Of a stretch of 64,000 bases of DNA, positions 33,510 through 47,200 are shown in pieces. Numbering within the stretch: position 1 is the first letter of the stretch; every line of letters begins with the position of its first letter. The position numbers and the translations under genes were made by a program. The notes under the pieces are model-generated. The model had not been told where the DNA came from and did no database searches. It saw only the letters and a program-made list of their open reading frames with translations. Source of the DNA: Antedon bifida (taxonomy: Eukaryota > Echinodermata > Crinoidea > Comatulida > Antedonidae); NCBI GenBank assembly GCA_963402885.1, contig OY727100.1, positions 18,259,395 through 18,323,394 on the forward strand. The letters run 5' to 3'.

Positions 33510-35840
33510 ACAATACATCTTCTTCGTACATCATTATATACGCCTTTACTGACTATCGCAAGTAAAAGCTAGGAGTCTAGGTGTGTTACAATAAGCATTC
33601 TTCCCACTAGAGACGCAACGTAAAAAAATGCCCTTCCAATGCGTTTGCCCCCGCCTGCGCGAAATCAACCCTGCGATGTTGCGTAGTCGGTTCCTTGTGG
33701 TTACGTAATACAGCACTTTGCGTCAATACGTCGATGCGTTGCCTCACTAATTTGAACCACGGAGACATTAGAGACCGTGTGTTTTTAACCATTATTTGTT
33801 ATTGTTTTTACAAAATGAGTCGCCTATATAAAACAATTCTTTTGTTATGGAAATTTTGATATCTAATTATATTTGTGAGAAGATAATTCGTGGCAAAGAG
33901 AATAGTAAGAGTTCTGGAATGACCTATCTCATACGTGCGCGCCTAATACTTGCGTATTTGGTGGTCCTTGCATTTGCGAGGGAAAGATTTAAATGTATAC
34001 CGAGTATAGGTTTAAAACTCATATCTGCATAATTTCATTGTAAGGCTTAATAGGTGTTTCCATTTTATTAGTAATTTGATGTAATGGTTATGTAACCAGC
34101 CTTTCAACTAACAATAAGTATCAGTTGACTAACAATAGAAAACAAACGGGTGAATTTTAAAAGAAATAAGTTTTTTTTTAAATACTCGTATAAAACAACC
34201 TGTGAATTAAATCAAATTATGTTTTAAAATCACAAATCATAAATTATAACCCTTGCCTCTTGTACAAAAATGAAGTTTTTTGGACAAGTAGTTCTCGAAA
34301 AAATGCAATTTTAGTTTACTTGTTACTTTAAGACTGCTCGCCGGCTTTTGAACAATTCTGTCCTATCTTTTAACACTAGCAGGTCTGAAAAGTATACTAA
34401 AAAGTGGTCCAGAATTAGGACCGTGGTCCCAAAATTTAATTGAATGGTCTTTGGCCACATATCTATCTGTATATTCATTTTGGTGAAGATCTTGTAATTA
34501 CTTTTTGAGTAATTCTGCTAACAAACAAACAAACACGATCGATTACATATACCTCCTTGGCGGAGGTAAATAACAAACAAACAAACACGATCGATTACAA
34601 TATCTGTATATAGCAGGTGTATTATAAAATCTCTATTGTTCTTTCTCATTCCTTCATTCGTACGTGTCGTCGGCGCCAACACGAAACCGTGTTTGTTAGT
34701 CTAAAGTTGAACAGGCCTTCTTGGGAAGCATACAATGTCATGTAGGAATAATTGTTATACTTAATGAGACTAAAAAGAACGTTGGTTATGTTGGATTTTA
34801 TATTGGTTTTTCTTTGTGGACATGCTGACATATATTTTACTTTTTACGGTAAGCCTACTTTCATTTATAAATATTCTCCTCATTAAGAACGTTACATGTC
34901 TGACTCTGTAGCTATTGAACTTTAATAGATTCTACGCCGAAACTAAGATGATTTCCTTGATTTTATTTTATTAGAGGGAAATATATTGTATTAGTAATAG
35001 TAGGACCATGGTATAATATAATTATACTTTCTGGTCATCAAATCCAAATACACTATCAATAGGCCTACAGTGGCGTAATACAATTAAAAGGTTTGGAAAC
35101 AACTAAAATATAAACTGTAACGTACACTGAGGCGTACCGTACATTATAATTATACTGCAGTGGGGGCGGGGGTCGTTTGGGCATGCGCGCGAAGCTATAA
35201 CCTATTTTGAGGGTTGGAGGCATTTTGGCAATTTTTCGAAAAAAAATCCCTGTACTTTAAGGGTTGTTTTAGTAACTTTTAAAGATGAAAATCTTTAATT
35301 GGGCGCACTCAGTAGGATTTTGTTTTATTTTATTTTTATCAGAAAATATATATTTTTCTCAAAGTATGAAAAAACAGTTGACATATAGAGGTCATTAAAC
35401 ATAACAATTTTAAAATATTGAAATTTTAAAATATTTAATTTTTAACATGACGTTTTATCTGTACAAATAAAAACAAAGGAAACATACCTACTCTGACTTT
35501 TGACTTCATTTAAGGTCAAATTGGTTAAACGTTGTACTGTATATCTTAATAATATTAATATAGTAGTAGTGATAGACGTAACTATAATAACGACTACGAT
35601 ACGACAATTACAGTAACAATACTAGTATTTCTAATAGAAAATTAATTATATAATAACAGTGATAATTTAATAATAATTATAGTTTTAAAACAGTTATTAT
35701 TTAAGGTTATCAAATCATAACAAAGAATAGGAGAATTTATTTAAATATTATATATTTTAAATATCAATTCCATACAGTAATAATGTACCGAAATATCTTA
35801 AAATGTTATTTCGAGATTCCGTTGATTTGTTATCGTGCTA
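33510..35840. other. No gene; small hairpin/direct repeat near 34.5 kb
   Basis: Mostly AT-rich. At about 34,520 and 34,573 'caaacaaacacgatcgatta' is repeated 53 bp apart, with the hairpin acctcc-ttggc-ggaggt between the copies. Around 33,595-33,780 is a GC-richer block with 'ttcccactagagacgcaacg', possibly a MITE remnant. No supported exon. Confidence 0.4.
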
Positions 35841-36059
35841 CAGGTCAACAGTTGCAATAGCCAGTCACTGAAATAAAGTAACAAATAAAAAAACAATAAA
35901 CATCTCGTACTAGCTCTCGTAAAGCAGCACACGGCCTTAAGAAGCCTTTTTTAAGATGAAATATTAACACTTTTTACGTTGAAAAATTGCACTACCTATA
36001 TTTTTGTTATTCCCGTACATTTTCTGAAATCTTGATTGGCACTATAACATTTCTAATAT

Positions 36060-36270
36060 CATTCCCACCAGTCATCATCTTTGTCATTGTCTTTATCTTG
36101 GTCAATTGTCATCATCTTGGTCAATTGTCAACAGAGGAACACATTTTGGCTTAGAAGAATATAGATTGTCTCCTTGGCACCATCCGCATTGTAAGCGTAA
36201 ATGCCATTATTATTGTAATCATCTTCATTGTCGTCATTCTCAATCATCAACATCTTCTTCTTCATCTTCT
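36060..36270. repeat. TCATC-rich minisatellite, intron 5 of copy A
   Basis: Degenerate TCATC/TTGTCATT units between the EGF exon and the last exon. Larger arrays occupy the same intron in copies B and C. Confidence 0.7.
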
Positions 36271-37299
36271 CACCTTTTTGGCAAACTTGGCCTGTAAATC
36301 CATATGGACAGTTACACTTTTCTACTCCCCCATCCTCTTCATCCAAGTAGCATTCGCCACCGTGTTGACATTCAAGACCACAACTTGGGGTTTGTCCTGT
36401 TACGAGTAAAGACAAATAAAGCAATCACCTAAATCGGATTTGAACTAACCAGAGAGAGAAAATAGGGAGAGGGTGAATGGGGGAGAGAGAGAGGGGGGAG
36501 GGGGAGTGCTTATAGAGATCGCTTTTTTTTTTAAAATCTTCTTTTATTCTAATAACTGGATATGCCAGGCGCTTTTCAGACGTAACCAAGTCGAAAAAAT
36601 GTGTTAAAGGAAATGCAGTACAATTAGACCAATACATTTATACAGTATCATTAATATTTGTATATATACTAGACTAAGAAAATAATATACGGCTGTAACC
36701 ATAACTTTATTTCATTTTTAAAAAAAACATGGTGTATTGCAAACATGACTTTACTAATAAAAAAATATTGTTGTTTGAAGGTTTGCATGGCGAAATCAAT
36801 AGTTGATAAAACAATTAAATTGGAAAGTTTTGTAAACATTGAACGGCATGTTTGTTGTCTATTATTAGTGACATGTTATGTGTAATAATCACTATGTTCT
36901 ACTTACGGCATAAGCCATCGTCGCACACCCCATCCTCAGTATTTGCTAAACATTCTGAACAGGGCTCACCAACTTGATATGGCCGCTCGTCAGCAGTCAA
37001 GTTTGCGCTAGGAATAAAGAGAGAATTGGAGCTTTAAGATTAAAAAGAACTTTCAACTTTTAAAATGCACACTATTAGGGAGGTTTCGCAACCTTACGAA
37101 TACGATAACGAAAACGGATACGTCACACACTTGTGAAACTTTTGAGCTGATCCCCGTTTCATATTCGTAAAGCGTATCCGTGTTGACGAATATCACCAGT
37201 CATATTCGTAACTACAAAACGTTTTTTGATCTATTTTGCACATTTTGCAGGAATGATTCATGATTATAATATAATTATGACTTATTTATTGAAAGTCAT

Positions 37300-38390
37300 C
37301 TATAATATATTTACGTAAGGGCAAAATTCGGTAAATCGCGCGTTACTTCTAGAATTTTTACTCGAAGGTATATAGGCTACAGTGATTGGCTCATACTCTC
37401 GGTAGGCCTACTGATTTTAACCACGTGATGTAACCGTATTTACTAATTAAATTGAGTTAAATAATTAGTTATTGACAATTAAAAAATGATTTGCCCCAAA
37501 TAGAGGTGTTTTCCTATCGTGGTATACACTGTCTAATGGATGTCTATCTTGAAAATACCCGCACACAATAATACGAGGATGCTTCGCATTTACCGATCTC
37601 CTTATACGATAATTGTAGCTGAAAACCGGTTGAACAGCTCTCGAGTACAACATCATAATTTTGAAGACAGACTGATTTTTCTTTAAAAAAAATACTATTT
37701 TGATAGATTTAATATACATTTATACAAATGTATTGATTTGCAGTGAATGGAACATTCTTATCTCTCAGTCTCGCAGTATAATTATTTGGTTTAAAACAAG
37801 TTAAATTTATGGATGGGCCTTTGGGGATAAACTTAGAACATTTAGATATAGTATTGCAATACTTTGATAATACTGTAAATACGTATTAACCATTTTTGGT
37901 CGCCATTTCAATCGCAAATTTCTTACTGTGAGTGTGGGTACTGTTAGATAATTAAAAATATAAACGTCGTAGTGGTGTATCGTTACATGTACTTTACTAT
38001 TTCAATCGACTATGACAGTGACAGTTTTAACAAAGTATTAAATCGCAAACGATTACTGTATTTAGTGGTATATAGGCCTATAAAACATGAACAAATACAT
38101 TCTTACCGAGTGGGATAAAGAATAAATTAAAAAATTGTTCCTCTTGTACCCATCCTCTTTCCCATCCCTCAACCCTAATGTTACATACAAAACACAAATT
38201 GAGTTTGTTTAAATGAGTGCAAATCAAAAATTTGGACTCATTTTGTTTCTTTTTCGGTTTAGTTGACTACATAAATCATCGTGTCTATTTATTTGTTTAG
38301 TGTAATAGCCATTTTTTCCGCTGAAATTATTATGTATTCGAGAACCATCTGTGGGCACAACCTAGATGGTACGCGAGCGAAATATTATTT
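37300..38390 (-). repeat. Interspersed repeat R1, copy 3 (inverted)
   Basis: Reverse complement of 24,640-26,365 over most of its length, ending at 'ggtacgcgagcgaa' (38,370-38,385), which matches the start of copy 1 at about 4,140. It lies in intron 3 of CAP-EGF copy A and lacks the tandem insert of copy 2. Confidence 0.65.
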
Positions 38391-39639
38391 TTATCAAAGA
38401 CAGCATAAATGATTATCCTATAGTTCTAGAACGAAAACCTTATTTCTTTTGTTTTATGTAAAAAAGGCATGCTATATATTTACAGTGTAAATGGGCCTTG
38501 CCATTTGATCGCGTTGATTACTGTACGTGCATTATCTCGATCCATCCACAAAACTAGGTAGTACATTGCACGCACATGGTTCACTTCTGAATATTCACTT
38601 GTATTATTGTTACAAATGAACGAAGGAAGTTGTTATTACCTTGGTCCGTAGTTACATATTACGATAGTATTGGTTCCGGAACATGTGCTCATGCCACAAC
38701 CGATGTTATTTGTTGAAGCCCATATGACCTATAGATGATATAAAAACAATTAATTGACCTACACACCTTTATTAGATCACTTTAAAAAAAAGCTAGCTAG
38801 ACACAGCCAAATTTGGTTCAAAATTCTATAAATCAAATAACGTGATGTCGCAACACATACAGGTGCAATATTTGTTTTTACTGTAGTTCTACTGCCCCAT
38901 CATTCTGAGAGGATATAAAATAGTCAAATTAATACTTGTCTCTCAGACAAGGGTTTTTCGTTAAATTTAACTGTTTATTTGGTCTTTCTATAAGTGAAAT
39001 CATTATTTTTCCGTTTTTCGCTATGAAATTGAATAGGTTAATTAAAACTGCAAAATGTATGATTTTATAAATCTTTAACTTTATTGATTTTGGAGCACAA
39101 TACATATTATTTGCCCGCATCTGACTTTAATGGCATATCAAGGACGAGAAAAGACAGTAATGTACCTGCTTGTATTTATCACAAGAAATTCCTACTGAGC
39201 AAATGGTGGAATTATAGTCGTACTCGTTCTCAAAATTCCAATTTTCCGTTGCTTCCGTGCCTATAGTATCAGGTCGTGCTGACGGGGGAGTCCATGCGCA
39301 TTCTGACCAATTGGATCAGGGTAATCGTTGTCCACGTTTCCATTTCCAAAAGGACACGTATCGGCCCATTGCTGTGCCAAGTCCGCCAATTCGTCGTCCC
39401 ATTCCTATAGATTAAAAAAAAAGTGTTGAAAATGTATTTGCAGTATATGTAGAACTCTGTTCTAGAGCTGTTACCTTTTGCATGTGATTTGTATAATGAT
39501 TTTTATTTATTTTTTATTTAAACATTTAAGTTTGAAAAAAGAAAGCGGGAATGATTAACCAGGGAAGAGTTAAATTAACTCTTCCCTGGATTAACCACAC
39601 TAGAAAATAATGTCACAAGCATCATGAAATAAAGTTTAT

Positions 39640-39800
39640 AGTCATAGTCATATATACTTTATTGTCCATTTAAAAAAACAGAAATGTGATTTGAAAACTG
39701 GCAAAATACAAAAATATAAATATAAAATACAATTTACAAAAACACACAAAAAGTTAAGAGGCTAAAAATTGTTATTATTTAATTATATTATATGATATAC
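39640..39800 (-). mobile_element. Possible retroposon 3' end, minus strand
   Basis: 'gtcatagtcatatatacttt attgtcc' reads on the minus strand as an aataaagtatatatgactatgac-type 3' end with a short repeat tail. It lies in intron 1 of CAP-EGF copy A. No coding portion. Confidence 0.35.
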
Positions 39801-41261
39801 AATGGCTACATAGTGTTGTAATTAATAAATATAATATAAATTAGTCTATAATTGACTATCGAATTTGTACATCAACATTCATTAGGTCTCAGTAAATCTG
39901 TCTTTTCCGTCACCAGGTAGGAAAGATCATCTTTTATTCGTAAACAGTTAGAACGCGCTAAAAGCGATATTCAGATGTGGATAGGTACAGTAGCTTGATT
40001 TTGGAATTCGAATATTAATATTATACGTACCATGTATAGCATATCTGATGCTGGTTCTGGTGAAACTTCCCTTCTGTATTGATTGTGAAGATCAACGATA
40101 GCTTCAATTTCCTCAGGGATAAAGTTGGTGAGACCTCCCGCATTTCTTCGTCGTCGTTCGTGGTTAAAGTGGCTTCTTATACCAGGCTCATTTGACTTTA
40201 GTTTATGTGGCTTTTCTAATGCCGCAACATGGGCGATAACGGAAAGCGAAATTATCGTGATAACCAAATCGTGCAGCATTTTTGTGGGATGTGCCCGATT
40301 TGGTCGAAAGTTAAAAATAAAATAATGACAGAATACGGCACCCTAGAATTGCATATTGTAATGAGTCCATTTCGTGAGCAGCTTCCATGACCTTTAATAA
40401 TGATAATGGGCTTTATCAATGAATATTAATTGTTATTATTATAGGGATTACAAAGTGGCGGGAGTCACAAAACATTTGTGCAAAGTCAGTTATTTACAAC
40501 TTACACATTGACCTCGATGTCAGGACTTTTAGTAAGATTGCATTCTGTTTGTCATTGAGATGGAAGTTTATTGTAGTGTTTTAATTAACCGTGTGCATTG
40601 AACAGATCTGATCCGAATCACGATTTTAAGTTTTCGTGTAATCTCTTTCGTATACCACAGTGTCGGTTACTCCAATATATCCCTTATACAGTCAGTTTTT
40701 CACCATTTCATCGGAATGGATTGTTTGTGGAAACCTCCAATCAACTCAAAACCAAAATGATTTATTTCAACACAACTTTATTTTAAAAATAGTTAAATTG
40801 GATGCCAGCCAATGAACGTTGCTTGAATTTAACCATTTATTTGATAATTTTTCGTTTTTTTCTACGTAAGTTAACATTCTCTCTTTTGTGGGTATCGCCC
40901 AACTTTATTCTCATTTCTATTATATTCATTATAAAAAACATTTCTTTTCTCAACATGGTTTCTTTACATCATTAATTATTATAATTGAAGTGATTAACTA
41001 CAAAATTGCCTATTCATTTTTCATGTTTTTGCAGGACAATAAATGTAATCAATGTGATACAAATACAGTGATTTTTTTATTAAGGTTGACGACAAAAAGC
41101 TACTAATATAATAACTAAAATACGAAGAATTTATTAATTACTTTCCCCTATTAGGAAGACCACTTCCATACAGTAATACCGTGTAGTACCGAAACATTTA
41201 AAAACTAAACACGTTAGTTTTATTTCGATATTGCGATTGATTTCTTATCTTGTACAGTAGG

Positions 41262-44200
41262 TCAACAGTTGCAGTAGCCAGTCACTAAAAATTGACCAAA
41301 AAAAATCAATAAACGTCTTGTACTAGCTCAATGAAAAGTACAAGCTATACTGTACGCACACGAACATCACTTTCCACTTTCTAAATAGTCATCATTCCCA
41401 CCATACGTTTATTTTACTTCTATTGCCATCATGATTATCCTCGTAATCATCATTGTCAATTTTCATCATCTTTTCATTGTCATAATCTTTGTAATTTTCA
41501 TAATGTTTGTAATTGTCATCTTTGTTGTCAATTGTGATCATATTTGTCAATTCTCATCATTTTGTCATTATCATTGTCATTGTCATCAGCTTTGTCATTA
41601 TCATCATTTTTGTCAATTGTCATCACTTTTGTCATTTTCATCATTTTATCATTGTTATCATCTTTGTCATTGTTATCATCTTTGTCATTGTCATCATTTT
41701 TATACTTTATTATCGTCTCTGTCGTTTTCATCATCTCTGTCGTTTTCATCATTTTTGTAATTGTCATCTTTGTTGCGAATTATCAGCATCTTTGTCAATT
41801 TTCATCATTGTTATCATCTTTGTCATTGTCATCATCTTTGTCAATGTTATCATCTTTGTCAATGTTATCATCTTTGTCATTGTCATCATCTTTGTCATTG
41901 TCATCATCTTTGTCATTTTCATCATCTTTGTCAATGTTATCATCTTTGTAATTGTCATCATCTTTGTCATTGTCATCATTTTTATCCTTTATTGTCATCA
42001 ACCGTTTTGTTTTCATCGTTGTTGTCATCTTTAGTGTAAATGTCTTTATCGTTGTTTGTCTTCATTCACAATCATCCTTTATTTTATTTTCTTTTTCTCA
42101 CCTATTTCGCAAACTTCACCTGTCCATCCATATGGACAGTCACATCTTTGTACTCTCCAGTCTTCTTCATCCAAGTAGCATTCACCACCGTGTTGACAAT
42201 CAAGATCACAACTTGGGGTTAGTCCTGTTAGTAGTAATGAAGAAAATGAAAGCACGTAGAAACTGAGTGAGACACTTGGCAAAATATTGCCACAATAGGC
42301 ACATGTTGATATTTCGGCCCATGCTTAAAGAATACACATTTTTATTTTTTGTTATTTGTGAAGTTATTAATTTATTTTTTAATTCAATAGATATGTTCTG
42401 TTATAACTTTAAAATGGTAGTCGCTATCGTTCTAACAAACATACACAGCAAGTACTAGTTTGTACTATTAAATAATAACGAAATCTAATGAATCAAGAGA
42501 AACAAGTAAAAGCATAGAAAAAGACACGGCTGGAATTGAGACGATAAATCGAGATATTCGGAAATGGAGTCTGGTTAACAAAATATTATGAGCATAACAA
42601 GAGAACAATAGAATAAGTATTGTTATAAGATGGTTGTCTAGGATTTACAGTACTTATTTTGTTTGGACTAACCATTTTACTCATAATAGAACAGTTAAGT
42701 TATGATATTAAATAAGAAATTGAACGGAAAGTAGCACCCTCTGACGTCTGTGCCAGTCATAACCGTTGGGCAAGAAAATGATTATGAAAAAAATATGAAA
42801 AATAGGAGAATAGCAAGCACAAAAGAAAATCAAGAAAACCTTGTAAAAATGTCTAAACAGTATTATTATGTTATTATGGCATGTACTCTGCACATGCATT
42901 CAGCAGCATGATACACAAAACACTTTGATGTTTTGTGTAGGCTTATTTTATTAGTGACACAATGTATGTTCTACGTACGACATAATCCATCATCGCATAC
43001 TTCCACCCCGTTCATAATGTTTTCCATACACCCCGAACATTCTTCACCAGCTTGATATGGCCTCTCGTCAGAAGTGAAGTTTGCGCTGGAAGAGTTAAAA
43101 AGCTGTACGATTAGGAAGAACTTTTTGCATGCGCAAAATAATCTTGTCATCACATGAGAGCCAATTGTCCTATTGTATAACATTAGCCACAGCAAAAATG
43201 TATATACAGTAGGTAGTGGTGTAAAGGCTCCCGAATGAATGTTTGTTTGGTTATTTTATACGTAACGTGTTTTGAGGTGAAACAGTTTCTCTTTCTTTCT
43301 TATACGCATCCAACAGTGAGCAATTACAGGATGGATAAAATTATTCTATAAGTTATCGTGCTTATAAACTAAGTTTCATTTGAGACTTGGAGAGTGGAGT
43401 TGAAAGAGTGAGTTACAACCCTGGCACAATGTTAGGATTTAACCCTGGAGCCTGATATTGGAAGGAACGTTATATCTACCAAATCTACAGCTCCACTACA
43501 TATTCAGGAGGTTAACTTTTCAGTTTACCTGAGATGTAGAATTTGTCAACAAGTGCAATGCTGTACGATACAGACATAATCATTACACATATTTAATTAA
43601 CACTGATGGTAGTGACACGAAATTCTTTCCCCCTTGATTTTTAGTCTTACTGTTTAGTTCTGAATATTAAAAATAATATAATAATAAATAATATGCTAAA
43701 CCTTATTGCGTAGTTACATACGACGAGACTGTAGCTTGTCCAACACGTGTTTACTCCACAGCCAATTTTATTCGCTGAAGCCCATATGACCTATGATTTA
43801 ATAGAAATTCTTTAAATTATTGTAGCCACATACTTCGCTATGATGTGGCATTATTGATTGACCAGAAAGGTGCTCATACATTGTTATCCGAGACAGTGGT
43901 TGTTGATACTCGCTATTTATAATTTGCACATCATAAACATTGATTTGAACTTGATTTTGTTGTCATGCCACAAAACAAAGACTAGAACAGCGACAATGTA
44001 GGCCTACCTGCTTGTATGAAGTGCATTGTGATCCCGGTATTGTGCACATGTTTGAATCATAATCGTAGCTGTTTGGGTTATTCCAAGTTGCCACTACCTC
44101 TGTTCCTAAAGTATCAGGTCGATTATCTTCATCTATAACACGAGGAGGTGCAAACGCATTCTGACCAATGGGATCCGGATAATCGTTGTCTACGTTTCCA

Positions 44201-47200
44201 TTTCCCGAATTACATCCGTTGGCCCACTGCTGTGCCAAGTCTGCCAATTCTTCATTCCATTCCTACGAAAAAAGGAAAAAATGTAAAAAAAATGCTGATT
44301 ACATAGTGTCCAAACCATAGTTTGCCTTTTACAAACCACAGTTTGTCTTTAAAAGCAGCACTCCGATTTTGGACAAAAATAGACAGCGCCCTACATGTTG
44401 GTATCTTTAGTTTTTCATTTATATAATTGTATATTTGATGGTATAATTCTAAGCAGTAATTTGTCATTAAGTTGTGCATATTTTTTGTTTTTCTCATTTT
44501 TTACTTTTCTTCACCAAATGTCAAACCAACATTATACTAATTTCATGTTCCCATTTGGGAATGGTAATGGGGGTAACAAATATGCTCTCAATTAGACTTG
44601 AATATATCTGTTTTGTCTTTAATTTTAAAACCTGCTTAGGCCTATACTATATTCATCTGGATTTAACAGCCAGCAGCCATAAGTCGCGTGCTCTCAGAAG
44701 AAAATGAACTTTCAAAAAGTAATGTACTTTAAAACTTTTCTGTACATCAAAACAGTTCAAAAAGTACAGAAAAGCGATAAAACGCATAGTGATACCGGAC
44801 CGACAGACAGACCGACAGACCGACCGACATAGTGAACTATAGAGTCACGTCCACGCGACTAATAACTGCACTTATTATTATTATTATTATTCAAATTTGA
44901 CATGTTCAATACCATAAATTCATGATTTCCAATCTAATTTATGTAATACAAAAGAAGTATATATATTCTACAATGAATTTTTTTTTACCCATAAGATTTT
45001 GAGAGCTTTCACTTGAATAGAAAAATCAGGCATGTTAATGCCACTATTAACTATTTTACCAATAAGGTATTCCTTTTTATTTTTTTTATTCCAAAGAAAT
45101 TCATAAGATAATTGTGTTATCCTTTTTTAAAAAAACTTTCTGGAACATCAATTATAGATGCGTTGTGAATTAATTGAGCTAAAACAAGTTTTTAAAACTG
45201 TGATTTTCCAAAATAGTGTAAGGTTCCTTGCTTTCCATGTATTCAACAACTTTTCAATATGTGTCCCAATTTAATTATTTGCATATTATGTATAACAATG
45301 CCTTACGTTTGCTGCTGAAGCAGCCTAGAAATTGTGGTGCTAGCATGATGTTTGTTTTAAATGACGTGCCATTCATTTATGAGTTCAATAGAAATATGTT
45401 TTTAATTTTAAAAATCGTGTGAACGCAAGTTGTAATTCTTTGATCAAGGCCATTAATCGCCACGTCAAGAATACACATACAGTGAAATGCCTTGTTGCAT
45501 TGACTTTATAATAGGCCCCTATATATTTTTTTGTTTTGTTTTCACGCTGCTGCTTTAGCCAGCTAAATCCCCATAGGACTACTAATTCAGAAGCTATATC
45601 AAGCAGCAAGTTATAGTTCTAGAGGCTGACATTTTTAATATTTTGTAAACTAGGACGGGTCATGCTCAAATTACAAACCCCAAAGCACGTCTGGGAGAAG
45701 AGAGTCTATGAAAACATTTGCTGATAATTCAGTATTATATAGATGCATGTAGACGGTCTGTTCAATCTTGTTCAATAAATAATGAATTTGTTCTTGCTGT
45801 CAACCTAGGCCAGTATTATAATAATTCACTGTCAAATAATCAAAACATTATTTTGGCTGGTCTAGGCTGGTATTTACAATGAGTCCCATTTGACTGTCAA
45901 TCTAGACCGATATTATAATACTGTAATTCGCTGTCAGATAATCATTGAACTATTATCAAAACAGTCCGTATAATAGAAGTTTTTATAATAGGATACAATT
46001 TGTTCACACTTGAAACATCTAGGCTTGATGAAGTGACCCCCAGACTTGACCTTAGCAATAAAATAAACTAAAGTGACAGAAATTGAGTCTGTTTAGTATA
46101 ATAAAGTAATATTATTTAGACGTCATTTTTTACAGATTCAGTATTTTTTATTTTTCAATTACAATTGCACAATTATGACATATCAAAGTATGAATTCTTG
46201 TTGTATTTTACTTCAAATACAAAATTTATTCACATCTGTAACAAAAAAAATAATATTATTCACTTATAAAAAGAGAAAAGAACATTTAATTATAACCCAA
46301 AAACCATTGTCTGACAGACAATTTAAGTATACAGTAATACAGGTAAATAATTGTTTGGTTAACGTGAATAACTATTATGTGAAAATAAAATGACACATTC
46401 AAAAACAAATTTGAAATAAAAAATATTTTTTCATTGGGAAAATATATCTGTACTGTTACATCAACAAGCGAGCGGCGTTTTTTGTAAGAAATATTTCTTG
46501 TTATACTATGAGTTTCAGAAAAAAAATATGAATGAATGAATATCCTAAGTAGATTCCTAAGACCTTTTATTAGATGAGTGACCCAGCTTCTCACCATTTG
46601 TTTTGTTTTTATTTAAACTTAAACCAGATACTTCACAGAAATTACATTACATTAATCAATGAATAAACCTCTTTCTATACTTTTTTTCCTGCAAATAAGA
46701 CTGCCTATCGTCTGCAAGCTGTGCTATACGCACTTCATCTTTTATAGGACTAGGCAGCATAATTCCTTGATAGTTTAGATCGTTTCTTATAATATTTGCC
46801 ATTATTTCTACGACCAATCTATATATTAATGCTACTAAATTTTTCGCGTAATTTTAGGTATCTCCTCTAAAACCACTGAAAGATACGTGCTCACATTTGG
46901 CACACTGATGTTTTTTAGGGGCCGCACACGATAGGCTATGTCACTTTCCTGTATTTTAAGGATAAACACTAAAAAAAGGCAAAAAATAGCAGTAATTTGA
47001 CGTCTCAGCGACCATGTTAACCTCCTCTGATGTGTACCGCCATGACCGGATCTACAAATACCATGCCAGGCCGCTAAATAAACAGTCTTTAGTCAACCGT
47101 ATCGTTGAAGTTTTAATTAATTACACCTATCCTTGGAACACAATGTATTTTGTAAATCACGGTTTGGCTCAGTGAGTAAATCGCCGTGACCATTGATATC

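Larger units (their letters stand above)
35845..40279 (-). pseudogene. CAP-EGF secreted protein gene, copy A (frameshifted)
   Basis: Exons: 40,031-40,279; 39,166-39,404; 38,640-38,728; 36,907-37,007; 36,274-36,396; 35,845-35,867. Exon 1 encodes a signal peptide, a basic RRRR site (furin-like) and the CAP start (IEAIVDLHNQYRREVSP). Exon 2 encodes the CAP core (ELADLAQQWA ... DPIGQNA) and exon 3 VIWASTNNIGCG ... VICNYGP. Exon 4 is a Cys-rich hinge (ERPYQVGEPCSEC ... CDDGLC), exon 5 an EGF domain with six Cys, and exon 6 the tail TGYCNC. Exon lengths and phases match copy B except exon 2, which has 239 nt instead of 255. A deletion of 13 nt near 39,275, where B has 18 nt and A has 5, plus one codon elsewhere, shifts the frame into a TAG soon after GQNA. 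All else, including splice sites, is intact, so the lesion is recent or an assembly error. Confidence 0.8.

Noticed and set aside
33607..33792. 61-codon minus-strand ORF in a GC-richer block
   Set aside because: No motif or splice context; the surrounding 'ttcccactag.gacgcaacg' words suggest a MITE remnant.
41431..42039. Several overlapping open frames of 70-173 codons
   Set aside because: They come from an 18-bp repeat lacking stops in most frames on both strands. The sequence is intronic in CAP-EGF copy B.
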